Source of the DNA: Ophiobolus disseminans
Lineage: Eukaryota > Ascomycota > Dothideomycetes > Pleosporales > Phaeosphaeriaceae
Reading direction: 5' to 3'
DNA: 64,000 nt
Assembly: GCA_010093685.1 (NCBI GenBank)
Contig: MU006241.1
Coordinates: 620,001 to 684,000 of the forward strand
Shown here piece after piece: positions 41,864 to 53,189 of the stretch. Under the pieces are notes generated by a model that was not told where the DNA came from, did no database searches, and saw only the letters and a list, made by a program, of their open reading frames with translations. The position numbers and the translations under genes are program-made. Position 1 is the stretch's first letter, and every line of letters starts with the position of its first letter.

Positions 41864-43155
41864 TTACCACGCGCCCGATGTCGATACCACGGGCGCACCC
41901 CAGCCGCTGTTACCAGCATTGTCAGAGCCACCTCCCCAACGATCGCCACTACCGAAACCACTGGTATCAGCAGTTTCACCCCAGCTGTTTTGTACATTTG
42001 TTTCGGGAGTAGGCTTTTTGCATCGCTACATCGATTAGCACTGTAGCAAGACGCAGCCTTAAGCTGTGACCTTACCACGATAGTATGACCGTATTCCTCA
42101 CACTTGTTGCACTTGAATCTACTCCAGTCTTTGGGCTCGGTACAGTTGCGTGAGATGTGTCCCTCTTGTCCGCACTTGAAGCAAGTGACACTGCCTCGAG
42201 TCCTCAGGTGCGGACAAACAGTCAGTTGGTGGCCCGCTTCGCCACAGCAGGAGCAGGAGACCGTATTAGAATCATCTCGATTGGGTTTGAAGCTGGAATT
42301 GTTGATATAAGTCGGTGTTGTAATGGAGCGTGGGGAACACACGAGACATGTACCGTTGGGCGTTGCTCAGGCTTGTAATGTTATGATACTTCTCGCAGAA
42401 GCTGTCTCTCTTGCTGTTGATCCAATCAGCTGTACCTCCATTGCGCAAGGCAAAAGCAGACCCTGGTACTGTCTTCTGCTTGCGGAAGATGTCGAAGATA
42501 TCCGCAATAAAATCTTTGGGAAATTGTTTCGCGTCGGTGCGCCAGTTATCGAAGGCGGAGGTCTCAGCTAGAATATCGACGTGGAGTGCTCGTAATCGGG
42601 ACTTTTCTGTAGTCTCTTCATACATGAAGGATGTGCACCATAGTGGTGCAACCCATTTCGAAGCTAAGCACATGAAGTAGAGCTCCAGTGACCTGTTCTT
42701 CAACTGTTGCACCATGTGAAAGTCTGCAAACGCATGAAGGTTGACTAGGTCGTCATATTCAAGCTCTGCGTCCGACTGTTCTCGTAAGTCCGTGACAGTG
42801 CTAGTGTGGATCCAGTTGTAGAACATTGTGAAAGTGTCGGGAGTGACATCTGCTAAGCGATGCTTATTAGATCCGCCCTCCTTGAAGGGGCCATCGAGCA
42901 GCTTTTTGAAGTATTCCGAGTGAAAGCACAATAGTCCACGATACATCTGAAACTCTTTAGTCCCGACAACTACCGTCATCATGCGATCAAAGGCGCTCCT
43001 GTGATGCATTAGCGATAACCTGATGGCAAAGACGGACGTGCGCTAGTTGAGACAACTTACGCGGGGGGGGGCTTTGCTGCCGGCTTGGAGCACTTGATTG
43101 AGTCGGTAAGCGACAGCCGTGCCAGGGCGGCTACGGTCTCCTCAGCTGTAGTCAT
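41864..43155 (-). CDS. BTB/POZ protein fused to CCHC zinc knuckles
   Basis: Four exons (43061..43155, 42354..42998, 42076..42292, 41864..42025) join in frame to 372 residues. Exon 1 is the short leader seen in sister genes (ends KPAAKPPPA). Exon 2 is the BTB (SAFDRMMTVVVGTKEF, MYRGLLCFHSEYFKKLL, DVTPDTFTMFYNWIHTS, AFADFHMVQQLKNRSLELYF) plus a helical half. A 61-nt intron then changes frame into the knuckles: CSCCGEAGHQLTVC, CFKCGQEGHISRNC and CNKCEEYGHTIVRC, the last completed exactly by the final splice, which supports that model. The end is Gly/Trp/Ser-rich (WGGGSDNAGNSGWG). Zinc knuckles bind single-stranded RNA or DNA, so an RNA-linked BTB adaptor is conceivable. Unspliced, the BTB and knuckle parts look like two separate ORFs. 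Confidence 0.82.
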
Positions 43156-43809
43156 CTCCTCCCTTCTCTCGTTGTCCTCTAACGCGTGCGTCGCGATAAG
43201 TCTTTCAGCGTCGAGGCAACACCTCCAGTCGTGTTGCTGTGTCTTGCGTCGCGGGCGAGAATATGAGGTAATGAGTGTCAAGACGAAGTGTCGCTTCAAG
43301 CAGCACTAAAGGTGAGCGCAAGAAACGCTCTAGTGTCTTAGCCCCGCCCTCCAGCGGTCAGTCGAGGAAGGAGCGCGGAGGAGGACGGTTAGAGCTGCAT
43401 GTGACGGTGAGATTTCGTGCACTGGTAGTGCAGATGCCGTGTGTGCTGCATGTTTTCTCGTGAGATGATAGTGAAGAGGACGGTGAGATGCTGTGGCGTG
43501 AAGTGTAAGGAGTGCGGACAACGTCGGTCAGACGAAGAAGGCGCGTCGCCCTACATCTAACGAGAGGCGGGTAAGACACATCGAAGACAATGCCTAGAAG
43601 CAACATATCTCATAAAACATACTGTTCATACTACTCCACATGACGCCTCATATGTTTCTCCAGAGCGCCGACATTACATTACTTGAGTGACGTACTGCCG
43701 CTACCTTACGCCGTGGACCCACCCCGAAAAGCGTAAAAATAATGCAGAGGTATCAGACAGTGAAGGGACGCGTGAGTGAAGTGAAACAAGAAGGGAGACG
43801 AACGCCATT
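43156..43809. other. intergenic, BTB-knuckle to Munc13-like gene
   Basis: Promoter of the BTB-knuckle gene and 3' flank of the Munc13-like gene. The small frames have no domain. Confidence 0.45.
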
Positions 43810-46800
43810 CTACCGTCTAGGTGCGCCGCCAATGCCCATGTTACCCGTCATGCGCCCGCCTCCAGCGTTCAGGCTCTGGCGGACAATGGCTTCCGCGGCT
43901 TGTGCAGCGGCGAGGCGTTCCTATATAGATGTTAGTACGTGTTTAGTTCAGGTTGCCGTGTGAGTGCTGCGACGAACCTTTTGCCTACTTCGATCCTTGA
44001 GATATCGCTCAGCTTCAGGCCTCATCCGCAGGATCCTCAAAATCATGTCGTCGTTAGGCTCAGCTTGAGCTTCCTTCCTCTTCTCTTCCTTGGCTTTCTT
44101 CATAGTGCCTAGATTCCTCGACAACATGATTGTCTTGTGTTTGCGTGTGGGCATACCAACCAACCCTGCAGCGCCACCAAACTGATGGCCCATGGCGGCC
44201 GGTGCAGACATCCGATTCATCCGTGCATTCTGCTCTTGAGCTCTGCGTGCAGTTGCTGCTGCCATCGACTCCGAGGTACGAATGAGGTCCTCGGTGTGCT
44301 CAAAGTAGAAGAAGTTCAGGTTCTGCAACTCGTGATACTTGGGTGACTTGAGCACGTCAACCGGGACACCATCAACGTTCCCATCCTCGTCTGCGGCATT
44401 GAAGAATTCGAACAGCATCTTCAACCACTTGAAGACTATGTCCAGCTCCTGTTGTGTTAATGGTCGTTGCTGGGATAGCTTGTCGGACAGTGGAGGCACA
44501 AGCAGCGACTCTATCGTTGCGAGTGCTTCTTTCCATAATCGCGTCATGACCATGATCATCGCAGCATCCGTCAGCGTCTGCTTCATGATAGCGAAGTTAT
44601 CGTCAAAGTAACTGAAGAGAGGCGCCAGCGCCTGGGACACGTCTTGAGGCGTAGGGCCTTGAACCACAGACTGAGGTCGAGCGGCTCGGAAGTAGCTTGT
44701 TACCGACGAAACGGTAATGCCTTTGTTTAGCAGACTTCTGAGCGTCCGCCGAGATAGAATATCGTTGATGACGGTGGAGAGCTGCGATAGTTAGCCAGGG
44801 TATCAGAAGTTTGGTCAATCCACCCACCTTATCCGTGATCTTCCGAGTCATATCACGCTCAGTCCTCTTAAGTGTCCTGAACGCCTTGCCGAAGTAGAAC
44901 TGTATATCATCTCGTTCACCCTCCATGCTTACACGCAGCAAGAGTCGGCCTTGTGTGTCGAGGTCCAGCCAGTATTCACGCGGCATGTAGTCCCTAAAGT
45001 GTGATGGATCAAGCTTAAGTGATGTTCGACCGACGCAATCGTGATCACCTAACGCGTCCCAGTCCCAAATGGTTGCGACAATGTTGAGAGGGCCGTTTGT
45101 AGTGATGTCGATGGTCTCGTCCCATCGAGGGTTCAGGTTGGCGTAGATGACTCGTGTCTTAGCCAATCGCTTTTGGTACTCATCGCCGAGAACTACATAA
45201 GGATCACTAAGCCCGTTGATGTCGCAGGCTTTGAGGTCTTCCGCCTCGATGATCTTGATGGTGAAGACAAAGTTGTTGTTCCGAATACGTTGTGTTGGCG
45301 GTGGTGCATGTTTTTGTATGACTTCGGCACAGGCATCGACCCCAATTTCATGTTCCAGCTTGTCTAGTCGCTGCATTGCATACTCGATGTTGTTTAGTTT
45401 GACGAGTGACTACAGCTATTAGCACAGCTCTTTGAGCACATATGATGCGACTTACTTCAGGGTAGAATTGGAACGGCTCGACCTTCTCTCTTTGTGTGTA
45501 AAGGTCCTTCGCCAACGAGATCCACTTCTCTTGTCTTGTGCGACGTGCCTCAGCCTCCTGTTCGGGAGTCATGCGATCCATCTCCTTGGCAAATTTCTGC
45601 TCCACCAAGTCGCAATATCTAGCCAACGCAATGCCGATGGACTTCGATACTGCTGTCATGAACTTGGCATACTGGACGTCATCATCCCAGTTCAATCCAA
45701 CAATCTGCTCAATGCTCTGGTTGAATGAGCGGAAAATGTCGACAACAGATACACTATGTCGTTCTTCGTCATCAGGCACTTGGTTTTGCGATTCGATCTT
45801 GAACTGATCCGCCTTGAACGCGTTTTCCACCCAGCCTATCAGATTGGAGTCAATGTCCTGGATCCATCTCCACACGAAGTCTTGCAAGAGATCCTCAATC
45901 TTGAAGGCGAATTTTCGATTCGGGAGTGCGTCATGATGGATACGGCGGATTTCAACAAGCTCCTTATAAAGGTCGAATCCATCCTGAACCGGAACATGTT
46001 CTTCCTTGCTATGAGATACCTCCAGTATGCGAGCAACCAGGTCTCGGGCATCAGCAGCGTAAGCAGGAAACATTTCCTCGACGAGACACATCATGGGGCT
46101 GACACCCATGACGTCTGGATTCTTACGGTAGCGCTTCTGAATCTTCTCGCATAGCTTGACTACCGCTCGTCCAAGCTCAATGACATGATAGAACTCCCAC
46201 TCCTCCTTTGTGTTGGGAATATGTTTCGCGAGGAGTTCACCATACACCTCTGCTGCTCTGTGCTTCAGGGCTTGTTTGAGCTGTTCCGAAAACTTGTCAA
46301 TGTCCTCAGGTGATCCGGGGAACGCAGGATCGTCGTATATGTGGTTCTCCAGGATATACATTATCGGTCCAACGTTAGGGGCTTTGTTGTCGAACACGTG
46401 CATCAGTAGCTCGAACAATTCGCGGAGCAATGCCTCATTCAAAGACTGTAGGATCTGTTGATTGACAGCATAATCATGGATAGTCCACTTCGAGCGGTCG
46501 AACAGTGCATCCTGTACGGGGATATGGCTCATTCTGTTCGACTTTTTGTCTGGTGGTGGCGGCGGCTCCTTGACGTAGTTGAAAGCTGCGTCAAGCGTAT
46601 CAAGACTGATCTCCTGATTGACGTACTTCTCTCGAACCACATCCAAAAGCAGTATAAGACGAGAAAACTGGGGGACTCTCCACCTCACAGCAATTTCGTT
46701 CAGCAACTCAGCGGATTGTTTGGATAACAGCTTCATGGCGGGCGTCTCATCGGTGGCCTCGCTCGCGTGTAGATCTGCATCCGCTAGATCGTAGGTCAGT

Positions 46801-48065
46801 GCTGCCTTGAGTATAGTACGGTAGTATGTGCGTGGATCTGAAGGAATGAATGTGTATGATGTGCCATCATCTGCCCAGTTATCTTGTATGTTGAGTCCGC
46901 TCATGTCGACCGGCTGGTCAATGACATATGAAGATGAGCCGTTCTCGGCCGCATGTGAGCTGTAGCCAGGATCCAACGGAGGATTTGGCTTGAACTGCGG
47001 CACGGAGCCACCCGGCGAACTCTTCGCTAGCTCTGGGTTCGACTGAAGGATGGCCAGTATCATCTGAGAGATATCAGGAATCTCTTGATGCTTCCAGGCC
47101 TCAAACGCCTCCTCGAGATCAAAGTCGTCACTGTTCAATGTCCTTTTGGTCATGAGGCTGAGGTGGGCTTGGTACGTCTTGAGATCTTGCAACGCTGCCT
47201 TTTCGGTCCAGACAGACTTGTATCTATTGATGTCCGCCTGGACGTCAGAGTAGGATATGGAGAAAATACGAGAGACAGCGAGAACGAGTGGCATGTCCTT
47301 GACCTCGTAGGTTCGCGGTATCTCGACCTCAATCGTGGTGCCGCCTTGTCCGCCATTCCGCTGATCTCCAGTCGAGAGATCCTGGTCGTGTACGAGGAGC
47401 TTCTTCTCCATGGTTGCCAGTCGCTGAGCGAGTTCTGGGCGATCTTTGGTCCAGTCATTGTCCTTCAGCGTGGAGCTGATCAGTCTGATAAAGAGAGCGA
47501 CATGGCGGTCCACCATAAGCTTCCAGCCATCATCCGAGGGCAGCTTCCCCTGCTGCAGCTGTTTGGTGGCATTCGAGAAGAAGATCAACAGCAAGTCCTC
47601 GACTCGCCTATCTTTGTCCATACTTTTCCGGAATCGCGGGTCCTTGAATTCGTTCAGGAAGACAGCAAAAGTCCGCTTCACGGTGGCATCCCTGTATTCA
47701 GGCATCTTCTCGGTGCCCATGAGCACCTTTGTTATCCGCTTGTCCAGCTCGCCCATGAAGTTATGTGGAAAGCGGGTACTCTTGGAGTCTCGTATCATGG
47801 AGATATCCTTGACGAGATCTGTGACCGAGGTCGTCGACCGCTGGATGGGCTTGGGTGCAGCCGGCACATGCTGGACTCGTTTTTGGCGGGGCTGCAGGAG
47901 GTAGGCGAGGTATGCCACGCGGAGGGCATAAAGATACGAGTCTTGGGCAGAAACATTGCGCTTGTTGCGTGCATTGGCGGAGCTATGGCGCTGCAGGCGG
48001 TCTCTGGTCTGGAGGCTGTTTATTCTGCGGTTGCTGCCCCGGCCGCTCCCTCGCGACGTGTCCAT
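43810..48065 (-). CDS. Munc13-like C2/MHD protein for exocytosis
   Basis: Four exons (45456..48065, 44828..45409, 43978..44781, 43810..43920), all joined in phase 0, give 1368 residues. The long first exon starts MDTSRGSGRGSNRRINSL and holds the MUN-type helical region with MHD1 (about 600-800). Exon 2 carries a C2 domain around 917-1020 with FTIKIIEAEDLKACDINGLSDPYVVL and NPRWDETIDI; several Asp positions of Ca-binding loops are kept. Exon 3 contains the MHD2-type segment (LFSYFDDNFAIMKQTLTDAAMIMVMTRLWKEAL). This is the layout of fungal Munc13 homologues such as fission-yeast Ync13, which tune vesicle fusion and membrane turnover at sites of growth and division. The three introns are 46, 46 and 57 nt. 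It diverges from a bHLH gene. Confidence 0.9.
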
Positions 48066-49124
48066 GGCCGAGCAGGCGTGAGGGTTTAACGGCGTGTGGT
48101 AGGAAGGACGAGCGCAGTTGGGCGCATATCAAGCTTGTTGGAGAAGGGCGGACGTTCGGGGCCGCAGCTGCCCAGTGGGATGTGTGGTGGGGTCGTTCCT
48201 GCTCTTGCAAGCTGTGCAGCCCACGGCGACTTCCTGTTTCACCTGAGCGTGTTTCTCGGCGCTTGGAGAGATTTGGCAGAGCGGACAATCCCTCGTCGGA
48301 CACTGCGAAGAGAGACAGGCTTCGCTGTGGCGGAGACTCCACTCGATGTGCGTCACGAGTTGGGCGTGGGTATTGGACAGGGAAGCGCGTCACGTCTGCT
48401 GACTGCTAGCCTCAGCTCTTGAAACAACGCTTTAATTAGCCACAATCTTAGAGCAAAACATCCTTTGCTGCAGTGTCATGTCGGAGGAATGCGAGCCCAC
48501 ACTGCGGGTGGCAGCTGAGGCAAGATTGTCTTGTTGCAAGCGCGCTGTTCAAGACAATGTTCCAGGCCAGCATGAAATGCTTCGCCCTAACCTTAACGCC
48601 ACTGTTCTGCTTACCGTCCCGACTTCACGAGTGCTTGAATGACCTAGTGGCGCGTAGACTGCGACTATGATGCGATCGACATGGTTTCTCGGTATCATGC
48701 AGGTGCGACCAGCATCATAGCACGTGTCGGTGGAGACTCCAACTTTCCTGCGCGTGTGCAACCTTCCATCTCCTCCACCACACAACTTTCCCATCGCTCT
48801 ACCCGTTTCTCATCCGGGTCACGCGGGCAGCTACAATGGTTGGGACCGATGCACTGGGCTAAGCGTTCGCATGCACCATGATCCAGCCAACGGCTCTCAT
48901 GGCATCTTTGGTCTCTCGACACCAATACCCTCATATACCCCGCTTGCCTCGGTAACTCCATTTGTGACTTGTCCACGGCTCCATTTGGCACGCGCTTGAC
49001 TCACCCGGAAGCGTGTACGCGTCGCAACCACAAGCAAGCCGCGTCGACCGACACGCGCAGACGAATTGACACCTGCTCCCGAAGACCAGTCTCACATCAA
49101 CACTCCACGTACCTAGACGTCGCA
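48066..49124. other. bidirectional promoter, Munc13-like and bHLH genes
   Basis: A 1.06-kb divergent intergenic region, GC-rich on the left. Frames here (for example plus 48096..48422) look random. It contains a perfect E-box. Confidence 0.5.
48721..48726. promoter_or_regulatory. E-box CACGTG
   Basis: A palindromic CACGTG about 400 bp before the bHLH start codon. bHLH dimers of the Ino2/Ino4, Cbf1 and Pho4 type bind this core, so autoregulation is possible. A six-base match is weak evidence. Confidence 0.3.
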
Positions 49125-49493
49125 ATGCCAGCCTCACAAAGTCCGACCAACCCGGCCGACCGTCCCCGCCTCAGCGACGCGCAAAAGAAAGAGAACCACA
49201 TCCGCTCCGAGCAGAAGCGACGTGAAGCAATCCGTGAAGGCTTCGACAGGCTGGCTTCAATTGTGCCAGGCATGGAAGGACAAGGCCGTAGCGAGGCCGT
49301 AGTTCTGGAAGCGACGGTCAAGTACCTGCGAGAGCAGATCGTGGAGCGCAACAGAATCATCGCCGACGCACAGGCACGTGGAGTCGATACGACAGGGTGG
49401 GAACTACCAGACCACACGCTATCCGCCTGCGAAGCCCAGCTGAAGCGCGCTCAAGAGGAAGAGCAGCAGAACGGGAGTCGGCCCAAGGATTAG
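49125..49493 (+). CDS. bHLH transcription factor, INO4-like
   Basis: A single exon of 122 residues. A Pro/Ser-rich leader is followed by the bHLH at about 18-75: basic KKENHIRSEQKRREAIREGFDRL, with the His/Glu/Arg pattern that reads CANNTG, loop PGMEGQGRSEAVVL, and helix 2 EATVKYLREQIVERNRII. The small size with little outside the bHLH, and the Q-K-R-R-E-A-I-R core, fit the fungal Ino4-like group, which forms heterodimers controlling lipid and membrane genes. The ATG context is GTCGCAATGCC. Its neighbour codes for a membrane-trafficking protein, but co-regulation is only a possibility. Confidence 0.85.
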   Translation: MPASQSPTNPADRPRLSDAQKKENHIRSEQKRREAIREGFDRLASIVPGMEGQGRSEAVVLEATVKYLREQIVERNRIIADAQARGVDTTGWELPDHTLSACEAQLKRAQEEEQQNGSRPKD

Positions 49494-50052
49494 GCATGCA
49501 TGCGCAGAATACTCCCGGGCAAGGCAGAGTGGGCCTTGCGTAGGCGAATGCAACATGAGAGAGCATATCATTCGGGAGCGACATGCGTGCTCGGCTAGGC
49601 GTTTGCTAGCATGGTGCCTCGCGAGGACTTCGACGATGGAAGGCTGAACATCGTGAGCTGGTTGGACGAACATACTTGCGAGGGCGACAACTGTGACGAG
49701 GGATGCGACAACGACTTCTTGCTGGTGTGGACTCAGCACTGAGCAAAAGTACAGCCAATACACATTCCATGAATATAGCTGCTCATGGTTATCAACTATT
49801 CCAATTTGAGGCACCTCCCGTTCTCAGCTCTTTCATAGAAGCGATCATATCCCAAGTGGACGCTTTCTCACTGCCGCAGTCTTCCACATAACCGAGCCGT
49901 TCGTGTTCTACCACGCGACATTCACTCGTGCACGTACCATGCGCTTATCGATAAGCAACACGAAAATATCTGGACATCGCTGAACATCTTCCTTTACCAA
50001 CCCAACCTGAAGAAAATTAGGTTCTACTTGTGTCCAATCTGATAGATTCAAC
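49494..50052. other. intergenic, bHLH to methyltransferase gene
   Basis: 3' flank and promoter. A 131-codon minus-strand frame (49419..49814) overlaps the bHLH end and shows no domain. Confidence 0.45.
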
Positions 50053-51227
50053 ATGGCGTTCAGTTTCGGTTTCTCGGGTGACGATATAGAAGAAGACCCC
50101 GACGATATGGTCATGGACACCCCGCAAGAGCAAAACCACAGCAGTGCAGATGCGCCACCGCCCATTCCGGCTAGATCACATGACTTGGATGAAATGGTAG
50201 GTATGCGCACGACATCTCGTTGTACCCATTCCCTTACGTTCTCTCATGCATATCCCATTCAAACCCCAAACAAAAAAGTGTACATGATCATTACTAACTC
50301 CCCACCCAGCTCTCTACCCTCCCCGACAAAATCTCCTACTCCACACTCACCATCACAAGCCCCCTAGGCCACACAACCCTTCTCCCCCGCCGCGAACTCT
50401 TCGATGTACGCATCCAACTCATGGCCGAAGACGACGGCACAAACCCCACTCCAATATCCGGCCTCGACGACTCCGACCTGCAAACCAACGTATACGAAGG
50501 CGGCTACAAGACCTGGGAATGCAGCATCGACCTCGCGCGCTTCCTGCTCGTTCGCGGGCCCCGCAAAGATCTGGACGACTTGATGCGCGTGAACCATGTT
50601 GTGGAACTGGGCTGTGGGTCCGCGGTGCCGACGCTCGTGCTTTGGCAGTATGCGTTGAGGAACGGGGTTGGGATATATTTCACGTTGACGGATTATAATG
50701 TCGATGTATTAAGGCTTGTTACTGTGCCTAACCTCTTATTGACTTGGGTGGCGGGGCTGGATGAGAAGCAAAGCGCCGTTCTGTTCCCAGAGACTGGGAA
50801 TCCGTTGCTTGGGGATGAAGAGCATGGGGAGGTTTACCTCACACTTGCAATATTGGAGGCGTTTAAACACGCACTTGCCTCGACGGGTATTACGCTTACG
50901 CTTCTGTCTGGATCGTGGACGCCCATGTCTACGTTTCTTGATCTCGTTCCTTCGGCGCGGGATTTGAATACGTTTATTCTGGGCTCGGAGACGATTTATA
51001 GTCCGGCGAGTTTGGAGGCGTTCACGGAAGCTATTACTGAGCTCATGAAGAGGGTGAAGATGGGAAAGACGATTGTGGCGGCGAAGAGGGTGTATTTTGG
51101 CGTGGGTGGGAGTGTGGATGGGTTTAGGGAAGAGTGTGCCAGGCGCGGGTGTGTGGCGTATGAGATGGAGTTTGAAGGGTTGGAGGAAGGGGTGAGAAGA
51201 TGTTTGGTGGAGGTGCAGATGTGTTAA
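50053..51227 (+). CDS. protein-histidine methyltransferase, HPM1/METTL18-like
   Basis: Exons 50053..50196 and 50310..51227 (113-nt intron, branch TACTAAC, acceptor CCCAG, phase 0) give 353 residues. It starts MAFSFGFSGDDIEED, typical of the family's short acidic leader. The SAM-dependent core shows VYEGGYKTWECSIDLARFL (about 109-127), the motif that defines Hpm1/METTL18-type enzymes, then motif I VVELGCGSAVPTLVL (about 145-159), YFTLTDYN for motif II, and SGSW and GSETIYSPASLEAF later. Hpm1 methylates a histidine of ribosomal protein uL3 in yeast; the same role is inferred here. Codons become G/T-ending after the motif I region. Conserved residues appear intact. Confidence 0.87.
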
Positions 51228-51440
51228 AGTATGTAGCTGAGGTAAACCGCTAGAAGAAGAAATGGAAACAATGATTCTCTATTGATGTGTCATGAGGCTA
51301 CAGGTATGAATAGGGGGTATCTAGGTCAATGTGCACCAAACGTCCATCCAAAGGTTGACGAAGCAAATTCAAAACACCGTTTATTCCCATCTTGGCCGTA
51401 AACAAGCCGCCGCAACCCACTCTGCCAATTCCAGACAGAC

Positions 51441-53189
51441 TCATCGCGCCTTCACCGTGATGACAGGAGTGTTCTTTGCGTTCCCAATCTCCAATGGGCC
51501 ACCATCAGACATTTCGGAACCCTTGATGCGATTTCGGTACGTCTCTCCCTCAACCCGCTGATGCTCTCCTCGCGCAGAACGGAGCCGATCAACGCCCTTC
51601 TCAATCTGGTCAATGTGGTAGGTGACTGGAAGACCGCTGCGCCATCCCAACACCTCGGGCGCAGCAACACCGTCGCGCAGGTTCTCGAGCTCGGCCTGAA
51701 TCTCTTGCAGCTTGAGCAGTGTTTCGGAGACGTGCTTGAGTGCCTTCTTGCGGTACCCGGATATGTTCTTGAGGAGGTTGAGTTGCTTGACGTTTGCCTT
51801 GACAGAAGCCGAGTTGCCGCCCAGTTTCGTCCACAGACTGGATAGGAGCTCGTCATGATTCTTGCCAATAGTGGTATCGTCGTTGATGGCAAGACTATAG
51901 ATTGTATCCAATCGTTCATCAAGGTTTTGCAGGACGGACATTAACGCCGTTGCGATCTCGATCAGCTTGGTGATTTCCTCCTTGTTTTGACGTACAAGCA
52001 CCACGAACTGCTCAAAGATGCGCTGCTGTAATGTAGGAGGTGGCGAGATGAAAGCGCCAGTCATTGCATTGTAGACTCGACTGATTGAGCCAGTGGACGC
52101 TTCTTGCTCTTCGAGGCCTTGCAGTACCGCCATAGTCCAAGTATTTGTGCCAATAACACGATCCATGGCCGCACCTATGCGCGTGTTGTAGCGCGAGAGG
52201 TCCACGGATGCTTCGTTCGCTGTGAGGACGAAGTTGTGGAACTCTAGATCCAGCTGATGACGAGATGGAAGGCTCGAATGCTTAACCAGTATCCGCAAGT
52301 CGCGGATGGCAAGCTCCGAGTCTTTGAGAGTGGAGGGCAGAGCGGACGTGTCCTTGGAAGAGTCCAGGATATCTTCAAATCGGGTTTGAACATTAATCAA
52401 GTCTTCGAAAGCAGCATGGTGCTCCGCTGAGATGCTCTCACACATGGAAAAGAGGTACGAGGAGCCGGGTAGCATACAGACAGGTGCGAGAGCGGACGTG
52501 AACTTTGAGTACACCATGCCAGAAGCCATCTGAATGCCGAAGAAGAGGATACCAAAACCAAGCACAACTCCCAAGATTGGCTTGAGAAAGTGACGATTGG
52601 CATAGCCAATGATATCCCAGATGTAAGTGAGAAGTGGCAGAGCAATATGCTCGTAGAAGAGATTAACATAGTACCATGGTCCGAGCTCTTCCTGCTGCTC
52701 AGCAAGCTGGCTGGCCTTCAAAGAACGTCGGCCGACTCGAGGAGAGGGTGGTTGACGCGATGTCCGTTGTCGAAGCTCGGAGTTGCGTGTCGGTGTGTTG
52801 TTGTATTCTTCCATCTGTCGGCTTAGGGAGCCCTTCCCAGACGAGCCAGGCATAATAAAGCTGGGTTCTGTTGATCCAGGTGTAGACCGGCTTGACTTGC
52901 TGGATCGTGGTGTGCTTCGCGAAGAGCTTGTTTGCGAGTGTCTTGCCGTAGCCCTGTTTGGCGTTTTCGTGGGTGTCTCATATTGTTGGGTTGAGGAAGC
53001 ACGGGTGCTTCTGGAGAGAAGTGGTGTTGCCTTGTCTGTGTCTTCCTGTACCATCTCTTTGTCGGAATTATCCAGGTCTAGATCGCTGTCGCTAGCTGTG
53101 TGAAGTGACACGTCTTCGTCCGAAGTGTACCCTCCATCACCCCAGCTGCTTCCCATGCTGCCTTGCAGCCGCTGCGAACGTGCGCTCAT
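51441..53189 (-). CDS. conserved one-pass membrane coiled-coil protein
   Basis: A single exon of 582 residues; I do not recognise a named family. The N-terminal 160 residues are disordered, rich in Ser/Thr/Pro and Asp. WYYVNLFYEHIALPLLTYIWDIIGY (about 172-196) is an amphipathic or hairpin region and PILGVVLGFGILFFGIQMASGM (about 204-225) is the single clear membrane helix. The remaining 350 residues are helical with several coiled-coil stretches (RFEDILDSS, LRDLRILVKHSS, TLLKLQEIQAELENLRDG) and a short tail. The layout (disordered cytosolic or nuclear head, one helix, long luminal coiled coil) recalls nuclear-envelope or ER proteins involved in membrane fusion or spindle-pole anchoring, but that is a guess from shape. 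Confidence 0.75.
   Translation of the reverse strand: MSARSQRLQGSMGSSWGDGGYTSDEDVSLHTASDSDLDLDNSDKEMVQEDTDKATPLLSRSTRASSTQQYETPTKTPNRATARHSQTSSSRSTPRSSKSSRSTPGSTEPSFIMPGSSGKGSLSRQMEEYNNTPTRNSELRQRTSRQPPSPRVGRRSLKASQLAEQQEELGPWYYVNLFYEHIALPLLTYIWDIIGYANRHFLKPILGVVLGFGILFFGIQMASGMVYSKFTSALAPVCMLPGSSYLFSMCESISAEHHAAFEDLINVQTRFEDILDSSKDTSALPSTLKDSELAIRDLRILVKHSSLPSRHQLDLEFHNFVLTANEASVDLSRYNTRIGAAMDRVIGTNTWTMAVLQGLEEQEASTGSISRVYNAMTGAFISPPPTLQQRIFEQFVVLVRQNKEEITKLIEIATALMSVLQNLDERLDTIYSLAINDDTTIGKNHDELLSSLWTKLGGNSASVKANVKQLNLLKNISGYRKKALKHVSETLLKLQEIQAELENLRDGVAAPEVLGWRSGLPVTYHIDQIEKGVDRLRSARGEHQRVEGETYRNRIKGSEMSDGGPLEIGNAKNTPVITVKAR

Noticed and set aside
47085..48089. 334-codon plus-strand frame
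   Set aside because: Antisense shadow of the first exon of the Munc13-like gene.
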